Source: Fontibacillus panacisegetis (GTDB lineage Bacteria > Bacillota > Bacilli > Paenibacillales > Paenibacillaceae). Taken from it: 64,000 nt of DNA. Location: positions 40,900 to 104,899 of the forward strand of contig NZ_FNBG01000018.1 in the NCBI RefSeq assembly GCF_900102215.1, read 5' to 3'. The translations under genes were made by a program, and so were the position numbers. Below, piece by piece: positions 55,657 to 63,999 of the stretch. Under the pieces are notes generated by a model. That model had not been told where the DNA came from. It saw nothing but the letters and a program-made list of their open reading frames with translations, and searched no databases. Positions within the stretch are counted from its first letter, which is position 1. Each line of letters starts with the position of its first letter.

Positions 55657-55865
55657 AAATTGGGACTTGCGAACGAGTAGCCCGCTCCCTTGGATGTAGT
55701 CCACAGCAAATTAAGAGATTCTGTGACTTGGGTAAAATACCTTGCTACAGGTCTTCTAGTGACGGAATTCAGTCGATGTATACTTACCGCATACATGAAC
55801 ATGCCTTGCTAGACTACTTTAGCTGTGAGACGGTTGAAGACTTCCAAATGGTTCAATACCGCTAA
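55653..55865 (+). CDS. Small excisionase-like HTH protein 4
   Basis: 70 residues from the ATG at 55653, overlapping the previous stop by four bases: MKIGTCERVARSLGCSPQQIKRFCDLGKIPCYRSSSDGIQSMYTYRIHEHALLDYF. Again a single MerR-type winged helix. It is the last gene of the four-gene coupled unit, on the same strand as the serine recombinase remnant. Confidence 0.75.
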   Translation: MKIGTCERVARSLGCSPQQIKRFCDLGKIPCYRSSSDGIQSMYTYRIHEHALLDYFSCETVEDFQMVQYR

Positions 55866-56440
55866 TAATAAGCCTGCCGACTTCACGGCGGGAGTACATA
55901 ACAGGTATACATTCAAAATATTTGTTCATAATGAGCCTGAAACTTCATATCGGCTTCAATCGTGGTAACAGGAGAACACGCAAAAATACTGGCTCGGCTT
56001 TCACCAGCCGATGTAGCCCCGTTAGATGGTTAGTCATGCATTTGAGTTGGTAACTCATTCTCAGATTCTACTTTTTAGTAGCCCCGTCACGGTCGCCGTA
56101 AGGCGAGGGAGTCATGACAGACTTATATTTAATATAAACGTGGTAAAGCCGTACCTGAGCACGTCAGATGTCATGTAGGAAGCCTTAACTTCCTTTACTC
56201 TTTCCCCATGTGGGGGGAGTAAATTTTCCGTATATATATTACGATAAGATATCGAACTTAAATGACAGGGCGAGCAAGGCGAAGCCCGTGGGAGTAGACC
56301 GAAGCGAAGCTGAGGGCTACCCCACCAATTACAAATGAAACTACAAAGTTGATGTGGAATCCCTCGCTGTGCTCGGTCTTCCCCATAGGCATCGCTACGC
56401 TCGCCTTTTGTAAAGTTAGACACATGATAAGTTTGACGGG

Positions 56441-56463
56441 GGTGTATCAAAATTTGACCCACC
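56441..56463. repeat. 23-bp direct repeat, copy 1
   Basis: GGTGTATCAAAATTTGACCC followed by ACC; 21 of 23 bases match copy 2 at 56671-56693. The bases look like an insertion sequence end, but no transposase is nearby. Confidence 0.75.
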
Positions 56464-56670
56464 CTAAACCGTGCCAAAAAGAAAAAGCCGCCCTTTGTTG
56501 ACGCAGAAGACGGCTCGTTGCCCCTGCTGACACAGGAAGCGACCGCTAACCAATCGTGGTAGGGACGGAAGCACTTGGGCTTCCTGACCTTCACAGTTCC
56601 ATTATACAAAATAGTCTGCATTTCGTAAGAGTATTGTAACTCCCCCCATGACACAATAATAGCGCGGTGG

Positions 56671-56693
56671 GGTACATCAAAATTTGACCCACC
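56671..56693. repeat. 23-bp direct repeat, copy 2
   Basis: GGTACATCAAAATTTGACCC followed by ACC, in the same orientation and 230 bases after copy 1. It precedes the RidA gene's 3' end by 57 bases. Confidence 0.75.
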
Positions 56694-56749
56694 TTTCTAA
56701 AGTAGCTGCTCACTATAGGCGATGTTTATGCCTGTACAATAACTTTCTC

Positions 56750-57094
56750 TTATACGCCTGTATACGCTACTCCATCAATCATCATAAGGCAATCGGAGTC
56801 AAAAAACTCGGTTGTTGTTGTCATTCTAGCTGGAAAAGAATCTGTGGCAAAGTAATCTGAAAATACCCTCTCCATTTCGGGTAAGTCCTTAATGTTTTTT
56901 AGGTATACGTGTACCTTTACAACCCTTTCCAACGAAACATCACATTTCTGTAGAGTTTCTTTTAGTCCTGAGAAGGTACTATGTATCTGTTCAGTAAAAG
57001 TTTCGCCAAACCCACGGTGTAGACCAAGGAATATGTAATCACCTGCTACAACCGCTTGGGAATAGCTAAATTTGGTAGGGATTCTCTCTAACAT
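56750..57094 (-). CDS. RidA/YjgF family protein
   Basis: 114 residues: KFSYSQAVVAGDYIFLGLHRGFG, FSGLKETLQKCDVSLERVVKVHVYLKNIKDLPEMERVFSDYF and SFPARMTTTTEFF. It has the RidA trimeric fold and the conserved Arg of the PAR motif, which binds the substrate carboxylate. RidA enzymes hydrolyse reactive enamines/imines formed by PLP enzymes. The usual glycine-rich G-(L/S)-Q segment is altered (LGLHRGFG), so activity may differ. It is cargo in the first integrated segment, divergent from the recombinase. Confidence 0.8.
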   Translation of the reverse strand: MLERIPTKFSYSQAVVAGDYIFLGLHRGFGETFTEQIHSTFSGLKETLQKCDVSLERVVKVHVYLKNIKDLPEMERVFSDYFATDSFPARMTTTTEFFDSDCLMMIDGVAYTGV

Positions 57095-57231
57095 TATATA
57101 ATCTCCTTTTCAAATTATTTTCACCAGCACCAGTATAGAACAAATATTCCCATATGTAAAGATTCCCATAATTGTTATCGCACCTTTCCCGCTATATAGA
57201 GCGACCACTGATAGCAAGGGAGATGATAACA

Positions 57232-57387
57232 ATGAATGTCGAAAGAACTTTTAAAGGGAACGAATCATTTATTAGTCTGCTATTGCCTTTAATTGACGCT
57301 GAGATTGACAGAATTATAGAACAGCAGGACAGCTTAATGTATAATGATGGAAACGCCAATACATCTCATAGTGAAGAGGTGGCGTAA
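57232..57387 (+). CDS. Small protein ahead of the serine recombinase
   Basis: 51 residues from the ATG at 57232, chosen because AAGGGAG is nine bases upstream: MNVERTFKGNESFISLLLPLIDAEIDRII followed by an acidic tail. Short genes of this kind often precede large serine recombinases in mobile elements; no function is known. The stop lies two bases before the recombinase ATG. Confidence 0.65.
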   Translation: MNVERTFKGNESFISLLLPLIDAEIDRIIEQQDSLMYNDGNANTSHSEEVA

Positions 57388-57389
57388 CT

Positions 57390-58492
57390 ATGAGATGTGC
57401 AGTATATATTCGTGTTTCTACAGACAAAGTAGAACAAAAATCGTCATTAGAGAATCAGAGAAGTCTTTTCTACCAGTACCTAGAGGATAGGGGGTGGGAT
57501 GTTTTTGACTTCTATGTAGATGTTGAGAGCGGGACAACTGGTAAGAGAGAACATCTGCAACGCTTGATAGAGGATGCAAAGGCTCGAAAATTTGATGTTA
57601 TCTTACACCCGCACAGGTTGTAGGCAAGAGAAACGCGGGGCTGTACTGGCATGGAACGTCCGTGAAGAAAATTCTAACTAATCCCCATTATGTTGGCGAC
57701 TTAGTTCAAGGGCGACAGACAACCGTAAGCGTTACTTCAAAAGTACATGAAGAAATCCCAAGAGAACAGCAAATCATTACTGAAAACGCCCACCAAGCCA
57801 TTATTTCAAGAGAAGACTTTGAAGCTGTCCAGCAGTACATGATGGGGCGAAAGCGACAGCAAGCAAAGCCTAAGGCAAAAAAGCATCTATTTACAAACTA
57901 TCTCTTCTGCGCTGATTGTGGTAAGGCTCTATGGTACGTCCATTACCGTAAAGGCTATGTGTGCGGCAACTATTACAAGCACGGTAAGCATGTTTGCAGT
58001 CAGCATAGCGTGAAGGAAAAGGAATTAATTGAGGTTATCCTAGCTGATATTCGCAGTAGGGCTGAAAGTCTCAATGAAAAGGAAGTTATGGGGCGGCTAG
58101 AGTCCAAGGCGACACAAGCTAGAAGGCAAGCTGAGAAGCAATTGCAAACATTGCAAAAGCGTATTGATAAGCTGAAGGAACAAAAGACAGGGCTAATCAG
58201 ACTGTTGGCAAGCGGGACTATTACGGAGACCGAATACAAGGAAGCAACTGAGAGTGGTAATGCTGAACTCTGTAGCCTACATGACCAGTTAAAAGACATT
58301 CAGTCTTTACAGGCAAGAAGTAGCACAGGAGAAAGTATCATTCGATTGAAGAAGGAACTCAAGCGGTTCATGAAGTTGGATGAACTGACTTCTGAGATGG
58401 TACATCGTTTAGTCGATAAGATTGAAGTTCAAGCGGATGGCTCGGTGAACATTCATTACAAGTTCCCCCCCACCGCTCTTCTTACGGCTTAA
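57390..58492 (+). pseudogene. Large serine recombinase, internally deleted
   Basis: The first 77 codons encode the resolvase N-terminus, AVYIRVSTDKVEQKSSLENQR with catalytic Ser-10. After FDVIL the frame is lost and stops at 57623. It resumes near 57640 as GLYWHGTSVKKILTNPHYVGDLVQG, the recombinase domain, then the zinc ribbon YLFCADCGKALWY...CGNYYKHGKHVCSQH and a coiled coil to 58492. Roughly 100 residues, including the rest of the catalytic domain, are missing. It would have integrated the element; it now looks inactive. It lies 20 bases before att-like site 1, the usual position for an integrase. Confidence 0.88.
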
Positions 58493-58512
58493 TTTACAGT
58501 GACCAACACTCA

Positions 58513-58563
58513 AGTCATGTGGAGTGCACAGTATTACTTAAATGGAAAGGGGCTAGTACATAA
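58513..58563 (+). other. att-like site 1 with alternative RlmD C-terminus
   Basis: AGTCATGTGGAGTG repeats site 0 exactly over 14 bases. In the rlmD frame it continues HVECTVLLKWKGAST and stop, an RlmD-type ending unlike the host's. A terminator follows at once. It reads as the right end of the first integrated segment. Confidence 0.75.
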
Positions 58564-58577
58564 GCCCCTTGTTTTTT
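58547..58577 (+). terminator. Terminator after att-like site 1
   Basis: AAGGGGCT pairs perfectly with AGCCCCTT, followed by GTTTTTT. It overlaps the last codons of the alternative rlmD ending. Confidence 0.88.
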
Positions 58578-58717
58578 CTTGCTTTTTTATTGTTCACAAC
58601 TAGCTATGTCATCCAGCTTATATATTTCTGTACCTATTGATAACTCATTAGATAATAACTCCCGTATCCAAATGTTATATTTCGCATATATGACCTTGCT
58701 AATGTTTATTCATAATC

Positions 58718-58912
58718 TTATTCATCCCAACCAAACTCATCATAAAATATCCCATTTACATAATTGCTGATCGCTGTATTCACCAAAGGCATTGTGTTAT
58801 GTGGCAAACTATTTAATTCAAACCACTTATAATGCACATGTTTGACTGGCTCTTTATTCTCAAGCAAACCTGACCACGATTCTGCAAAAACGTTTTGCAT
58901 CCAAAAACTCAC
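58718..58912 (-). pseudogene. NUDIX hydrolase C-terminal fragment
   Basis: 64 residues that match only the end of a NUDIX protein: KHVHYKWFELNSLPHN, PLVNTAISNYVNGIFYDEFGWDE. The Nudix box and the N-terminal half are absent. Its start codon overlaps the stop of the MFS gene (58909-58912). It may be a truncated remnant rather than a working gene. Confidence 0.6.
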
Positions 58913-60117
58913 ATCCCCTGATTCAAATCATCAATTTTTCGCACTCTTATCTTAGATCTAACAAAAGCTTGGATCAACATTGCCAGTCCAACTAACATTA
59001 AATTATAGTAAAAAGGAGCATCAATATTAAAATATTCGATTAAGATACCTGCAATTATAGGCGATATAATAGAACCTAGTTCTGAAAGTGATACTAAATT
59101 CCCCATAAATGCACTTCGATTTTCTATAGGTATCACATCCCCAATATGAGAATAAAAAGAATCCAGATAACAGGCTCCTCCAATACCACCGATCAGCATA
59201 CCTGAATATATAATCCACTTATCAGCGAAGAATAGGAAGAAGCAAATTTCAACCATAATAAAAAACAGACCAGCGATACATAGTAACAATCGATCTTTAA
59301 GAACATCTGACAACTTCCCTACAAATGGAGCTGAAACAAAAGTGGATACCCCAACGACAGTGAAGGCAAGACTTATATCCAGTTCACTCCATCCCAGCTT
59401 ATATTTAGCATAAACCGAGAAGTAAGTTAAAAAAATGGCGTAGGCACTTAACTCTAGAAAATGAACAGTAGAATACAAAAATAATTGTTTATTAAACTTG
59501 TTCTTTTCGAGAATATTACCTTTACTAGATTCTGTATTTTCAGAAATCATGATTGCGTGAGGCAGTTTCATTCTGGACACTGCTGCTAGAGAAATGAAAG
59601 CAATAAAGGCTACAAAATAAAACGGAATAGACAATGAAAAATTAGTAACAATAAGCCCACTAACGACTGGACCCAATATCATGCCTGCTCCTTCACTACT
59701 GCTTACATATCCATTCAGTACTCCTCTATTTTCATTTGTACTTATATTGTTCACTGTTATCCTTACAAAAACACTCAATCCAATAGCTATGAGTCCCTGA
59801 AGGATTCTAAGTATCGCTAAAACGATAAAGTCCTTTGCAAATGGAAAACTGACCATACATATAATTTCAGCTATTAATAATATTAGCCCTAGTCGTTTTG
59901 CCCCAATCTTGTTGTATACTCTCCCTGTTAGGCTACCTCCACAAAATTTCCCTACGTAAAAGAGAGAAAACAATACACTCATACCAAAAGTAGAAATACC
60001 AAACTTCTCGACATAAATGGCAAAAAGGGGAAGTATCATGCTCCCACTCATATTAGTTATTAGGCTGATAATAATCAAACAAAGTATGTTACCATTCATG
60101 TATAATTTTGTTTTCAT
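58909..60117 (-). CDS. MFS transporter
   Basis: 402 residues with twelve membrane helices. The signature loop between helices 2 and 3 reads GGSLTGRVYNKIGAKRLGL, and the mirror loop 8-9 is VGKLSDVLKDRLL. It is drug/metabolite exporter-like (MFS_1). Its ATG overlaps the stop of the radical SAM gene by four bases, so the pair was one operon, and a transported product of that enzyme is a reasonable guess. AT-rich codon use fits foreign origin. Confidence 0.85.
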   Translation of the reverse strand: MKTKLYMNGNILCLIIISLITNMSGSMILPLFAIYVEKFGISTFGMSVLFSLFYVGKFCGGSLTGRVYNKIGAKRLGLILLIAEIICMVSFPFAKDFIVLAILRILQGLIAIGLSVFVRITVNNISTNENRGVLNGYVSSSEGAGMILGPVVSGLIVTNFSLSIPFYFVAFIAFISLAAVSRMKLPHAIMISENTESSKGNILEKNKFNKQLFLYSTVHFLELSAYAIFLTYFSVYAKYKLGWSELDISLAFTVVGVSTFVSAPFVGKLSDVLKDRLLLCIAGLFFIMVEICFFLFFADKWIIYSGMLIGGIGGACYLDSFYSHIGDVIPIENRSAFMGNLVSLSELGSIISPIIAGILIEYFNIDAPFYYNLMLVGLAMLIQAFVRSKIRVRKIDDLNQGM

Positions 60118-61024
60118 TTGTTACGTACCCTTTCCAGAATATCTAACTCAGAAATATCAATCCTCAAATCGGTACGAAGTAAGCATGGTTGAGCAAAGCC
60201 TTCAGGATCTACTCGAATAGACCAAAATCCCTCAACACATGATGATTTAAGCGGACACGCACTACAGGTTCCTACATAGGAACTGCCTAAAGAGTTATCC
60301 ATTAACCTAACAGAACAGTTCTCAAATTCAATCATTTTTAAATTCACACCGATTCCAGGCTTATTAATATGTTCTCTGCCTCCTTGTTTGATTAATTCCT
60401 CTGCCAGGTCATACGTTCCAATATTTCTATATCAATTTGCAAATCGCGAGCAAACTGAATAATATCCATGATCTCATGCTGATTCTCAGGCATAAGCAAT
60501 GTATTAATTTCAATCTCCGGGAAAATTTCCTTCGCCTGAACTATACTTGCTTTCACTACATCTATAGATCGTGTTCTCTCAATATTCCACATAGATTCAT
60601 CACTAAAAGCATGCAAAGAGATTTTCAATTTATCGATATGCTTGTTACTTAAAGAATCTAATTTCTTTTTCAGCAAAATTCCATTTGTTGCGATAATAAC
60701 CTTAAATTCATTTTTTTCATGCAACGGTATAGACTCAAGTATAGGATCAAGCTTTGGAGAAATAAGAGGTTCTCCCCCCGTAAAATAAAGTCTGCTAATT
60801 CCTAGGTCAATTAGTGTTTCCACAAGAGTAATATATTCTTGAGTTGAACATGTATGCGTTTTATGTTGCAAACCATTCTTCCCATCTATCTTAACTGGGG
60901 GAATTGAGCCTTCGTTATGGCAAAACCAACAACGTGCGTTACAAGTAGTTGTAAGAGAAATCCTAAATCTCCCTTCCTTGACTTTAAAAAATTCAAATTC
61001 TTTCAATAACTCTTCATCATGCAA
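60114..61024 (-). pseudogene. MoaA-like radical SAM protein, frameshifted
   Basis: The 5' part (TTG 61024, after GGAGTGA) encodes FRISLTTTCNARCWFCHNEGS with the CX3CX2C cluster and YFTGGEPLISPKLDPIL. It stops at 60392. One base of shift near 60410 restores a frame reading YDLAEELIKQGGREHINKPG and continues into CSACPLKSSCVEGFWSIRVDPEGFAQPCLLR, the C-terminal Fe-S cysteine set of MoaA-type enzymes. So one gene of about 303 residues is split by a single frameshift. It could be a true mutation or a sequence error. Confidence 0.82.
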
Positions 61025-61253
61025 ATTAATCACTCCATTTCAAATGTTATTGGATTAATTTATGCAGATTCATGTAGAATTTATTTATCATTCTATAAAC
61101 GTAATCAAAATCAAATATTTCCCACCTTTTTAAAAATATTTCATAAAATGCTTACTAGACAGTATTATTATGGAGAAAGGATATAACAATAAGATAATTT
61201 AAAGTAAGCAAATACTGTCGTATCTTATTCTTGTCTATAGTGGACATTCCACA

Positions 61254-61295
61254 CATGTGGAGTGCTGTTCATTGTTTGTACGGAAGGGCATTTAA
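61254..61295 (+). other. att-like site 2 with alternative RlmD C-terminus
   Basis: CATGTGGAGTG then, in frame, HVECCSLFVRKGI and stop. This is closer to the host ending (HVECCSLLVRKD) than site 1 is. About 25 bases downstream GATGTATTGGCG also resembles the sequence after the host gene, so this could be the original or a related rlmD end displaced by insertion. Confidence 0.75.
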
Positions 61296-61323
61296 ATCGG
61301 AGATGTATTGGCGGAAATAGTAA

Positions 61324-61349
61324 AGAGGGGCGATAAACCCCTCTTTTTT
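61324..61349. terminator. Bidirectional terminator after att-like site 2
   Basis: AGAGGGG-CGATAAA-CCCCTCT followed by T6. It can also end the convergent glycosyltransferase transcript. Confidence 0.9.
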
Positions 61350-61366
61350 CATGCTATCCTGATTTA

Positions 61367-62116
61367 CTACTTCTTAATGATTGCCCGATAAAAAAATATA
61401 GGTAGCGCGGACTGTCGCCGCCACCGTGATTTTTGTCCCTTTGCAACAGGAACAGTAAGTAACCGATGAAGCCATTCTAAATTCAATGTCTTCCAAATAG
61501 GTGGCGTAGGCTTTACCTTGCCTGCGATTACGTCAAGGCTCCCTCCAACGCCAAAAACAACCTTTACACCATCAAGTTTACGTTTATTCTTATAAATCCA
61601 TTTATCAGTGTAAGGTGCTCCCATTGCAATTATTAGTACATCGGGTTTGGACTGCTGAATTTCATTAAGTATGAGTTTTTCTTTATCTTCGGAGAAGAAT
61701 CCGTTATGCCGACCTGCGACGACTACATTTGGATAGCGACTTCGTATCTCTTCCACAGCTTTAAGGTTTGTCTCTTCATCTGTACCAAGAAAATAGAAGC
61801 TCCAACCTTGTTCGTTCCCTCTTTCCAATAGTCGAAGAAGCAAATCATAACCAGTGACACGTTCTGAGATAGGGTCACCTTTTCTTTTTGAAGCAATCAC
61901 AATACCTATCCCATCCGGTGTAATTAAATCTGCCTCTTTTACGATTGTTTGAAGCAACTTATCCGTTTGTTGAGCTATTGTAATCTCAGGGTTCGCTGTG
62001 ATTAAATGAAACAACTTCGGTTGTCCTTTTTGGATATGTTCGGCTAGTTGATGCACTGTTTCATTAAGCGTTAATTTGGAAAAGGGAACTCCTAATATAT
62101 TTATTGAGCCTGTCAT
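61367..62116 (-). CDS. WecB/TagA/CpsF family glycosyltransferase
   Basis: 249 residues from the ATG at 62116 (AAAGGTGAG upstream). It has the family core: NILGVPFSKLTLNETV, LITANPEITIAQQT, ADLITPDGIGIV, GYDLLLRLLE, FYFLGTDEETNLKA, RHNGFFSEDKE, PDVLIIAMGAPYTDKWIYKN and GVGGSLDVIAGKVKPTPPIWKTLNLEWLHRLL. TagA uses UDP-ManNAc to start wall teichoic acid; other members make exopolysaccharide. No other wall gene is adjacent, so here it is probably island cargo that alters the cell surface. Confidence 0.88.
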   Translation of the reverse strand: MTGSINILGVPFSKLTLNETVHQLAEHIQKGQPKLFHLITANPEITIAQQTDKLLQTIVKEADLITPDGIGIVIASKRKGDPISERVTGYDLLLRLLERGNEQGWSFYFLGTDEETNLKAVEEIRSRYPNVVVAGRHNGFFSEDKEKLILNEIQQSKPDVLIIAMGAPYTDKWIYKNKRKLDGVKVVFGVGGSLDVIAGKVKPTPPIWKTLNLEWLHRLLTVPVAKGQKSRWRRQSALPIFFYRAIIKK

Positions 62117-62584
62117 ATACTCACCTTTCAGCATGTAGAATATAGGGCAATTCTACCACACATGTTGAGACTTTTTGAAATTTATTCCACTGTCAGCGTC
62201 AATTTACAGCAAACGAGTATTCAAAAATTTTCAGGTATGTCAAACAGCCATAAACTCTTCTATAGACCGCATTACTCAAAGGCTAGGCAGTTGGGAGGGG
62301 TACAACAAACTTTGCTCAGAAGTGAGATATGAAAATAAAAAGGTTACTCAGAGAAACAATGAGACATTGCAATACTACAATCCAAGCTTGTTAGCCTTAG
62401 CGAATAACAGTAATAGCGGCGTGGAAAATATGTTGCGAATGAAGAAAGAACAAGGCAAGTTTATCGGTAGGAGGGGGTCCCTTGCTTTAACATATGCAAG
62501 GTAAGGATGTCTTAAATAGACTTGCAGAAACTGTATTAAAATGTAACTATGTTTAGTATGTTTGAAGATTTGGAGGGAACATAT
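62117..62584. other. Region with one doubtful frame
   Basis: A 109-codon plus frame (62175-62504) runs through here. It starts with a non-ATG codon, has no ribosome site, and its translation resembles no family I know. It may be a decayed gene. I see no other structure. Confidence 0.35.
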
Positions 62585-63466
62585 ATGAGAACTGAAAAAG
62601 AAATGTTAGATTTAATACTAGGAGTTGCTCAAAAGGATGAACGAATCCGTGCGGTATACATGAACGGTTCGCGTACCAATCCTAATGCTCCCAAGGATAT
62701 TTTTCAGGATTATGATATTGTTTACGTAGTGACTGAAACTTCATCTTTTATAAAAGACGAGACATGGGTAAATGTATTTGGTGATTTGCTTATGATTCAA
62801 GAGCCTGATAAAAATGACCAGTCTATAGGCATAGAAATGGATTTTACTCGTTCTTACGGATATTTAATGCTATTTACAGATGGAAATCGTATAGACCTTC
62901 ACATAGAAACTAAAGAATCTATGATTGAAGGATATGTTAGTGATAAATTGACAGTTCCTCTACTAGATAAGGATAACTGCCTGCCAATCATTCCTGCCCC
63001 CACGGATATCGACTATCATGTTAAAGAGCCTACAGAGCAATTATATTTGGGTTGTTGTAATAATTTTTGGTGGTGCCTGCAAAATGTTGCTAAAGGAATT
63101 TGGCGTGACGAATTACCGTATGCGAAACAAATGTTTGAGCACGTTATCAGACCTCACTTGGACGAAATGATTTCATGGTGGGTGGGTACCAAAAATGATT
63201 TTCAAGTTTCTACAGGGAAAATGGGGAAGTATATGAAAAAGTATCTTCCCGAATCATATTGGGAAATGTATATGGAAACTTATTCCGACAGCAATTATGA
63301 AAATATGTGGAACTCGATATTCACTTCTTGTGAATTGTTTAGGGTTCTAGCTAAGGATGTCGCTGAGTATTTTCGATATTCTTACAATGCCAAAGATGAT
63401 GCCAATATGACTAATTATTTTAAGCGTGTTAGGGAATTGCCCATTGATGCAAAAGGTATTTATTGA
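62585..63466 (+). CDS. aadK: Aminoglycoside 6-adenylyltransferase
   Basis: 293 residues from the ATG at 62585, with GGAGGG nine bases upstream. ANT(6) family: the nucleotidyltransferase motif AVYMNGSRTNPNAPKDIFQDYDIVYVV with the catalytic acidic pair in DYD, then LMIQEPD, IDLHIETKE and WWCLQNVAKGIWRDELPYAKQM. The family adenylates streptomycin at the 6 position. AadK of Bacillus is the closest known type; a plasmid-borne ANT(6) is also possible. It lies in the third integrated segment. Confidence 0.92.
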   Translation: MRTEKEMLDLILGVAQKDERIRAVYMNGSRTNPNAPKDIFQDYDIVYVVTETSSFIKDETWVNVFGDLLMIQEPDKNDQSIGIEMDFTRSYGYLMLFTDGNRIDLHIETKESMIEGYVSDKLTVPLLDKDNCLPIIPAPTDIDYHVKEPTEQLYLGCCNNFWWCLQNVAKGIWRDELPYAKQMFEHVIRPHLDEMISWWVGTKNDFQVSTGKMGKYMKKYLPESYWEMYMETYSDSNYENMWNSIFTSCELFRVLAKDVAEYFRYSYNAKDDANMTNYFKRVRELPIDAKGIY

Positions 63467-63525
63467 ATGTCATTGAGCAAATGCCACTCCTTCGATTAAG
63501 TACATTTGTACTCCCTTTCACTTCG

Positions 63526-63540
63526 TCACATGTGGAGTGC
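63526..63540 (+). other. att-like site 3
   Basis: TCACATGTGGAGTGC shares CACATGTGGAGTGCT with site 2. In the rlmD frame it reads SHVEC and then TAG, so it also closes the frame directly. No terminator follows. It marks the right edge of the third segment. Confidence 0.65.
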
Positions 63541-63632
63541 TAGTTCCTTTTTACCGGTTTACGATTTTACACTGTCCCTAGACAATGCTCGCGTCCAATG
63601 GACTGGTCATCCAGTGACAAGTGTCATGATGC

Positions 63633-63652
63633 GGAATTCCTGCAAATGTCAG
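63633..63652. repeat. Truncated unit of the palindrome family
   Basis: GGAATTCCTGCAAATGTCAG lacks one base of the right half seen in array B. Preceding CATGATGCG also matches the sequence before array B. No further units follow; the insertion sequence begins here instead. Confidence 0.6.
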
Positions 63653-63999
63653 GCTGTTGAGATACCCCTACTTTTAAACTTAGTATCGAAAGAAAAATGA
63701 AAATGAAGATGTAAAATACTATACGAAATCTTGTGCATATTCGAGATAGTCCTTCTGGAAAGGTGGAGGGCTATCTTCTTAATGTTCTGTGCAGTTGCGG
63801 TTAGCAACGCTTGAATCTGTACATTTTCTCTGCCCCGAAACCGGCAATAGCGAAGCCCGTGGAGCACTTTGGCATCCGCGAAGCTTCGCTCTATAGTTTG
63901 GCATCGTATGGCGTAAGCGGCTTTTCCTGCATCACTTTGCCGGTATTTTGCTACTTTTTCCTTGTCGCTCTCCCAAATGTGGCGTTGTACGGTTCGTTG
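63649..63999 (-). CDS. IS1182-type transposase, partial
   Basis: The C-terminal 116 codons of a DDE transposase whose beginning lies beyond the window. Read from the window edge: [20 protein letters not shown], then [23 protein letters not shown] and [16 protein letters not shown]. The [15 protein letters not shown] block is the catalytic Glu region of the IS1182/IS5-like group. The tail to 63649 is unusual and may be decayed. GGCTGTTGAGATACCCCTAC near 63653 could be the element's right end. Confidence 0.8.
   Translation of the reverse strand, partial: QRTVQRHIWESDKEKVAKYRQSDAGKAAYAIRCQTIERSFADAKVLHGLRYCRFRGRENVQIQALLTATAQNIKKIALHLSRRTISNMHKISYSILHLHFHFSFDTKFKSRGISTA

Larger units (their letters stand above)
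55866..56749. other. Gene-poor segment with short repeats
   Basis: About 880 bases without a convincing gene. A 180-codon minus frame (56112-56654) has unlikely composition and no ribosome site. There are many small GC-rich inverted repeats (for example GTCGCCGTAAGGCGA near 56091 and GCCGACTTCACGGCG near 55877). Two copies of a 23-bp repeat lie at 56441 and 56671. A structured RNA or relic of an insertion sequence is possible. Confidence 0.4.

Noticed and set aside
56112..56654. 180-codon frame on the minus strand
   Set aside because: No ribosome site, odd composition and overlap with repeats; no family resemblance.
62175..62504. 109-codon frame beside aadK
   Set aside because: Non-ATG start without a ribosome site and no recognisable family; noted only as a possible decayed gene.
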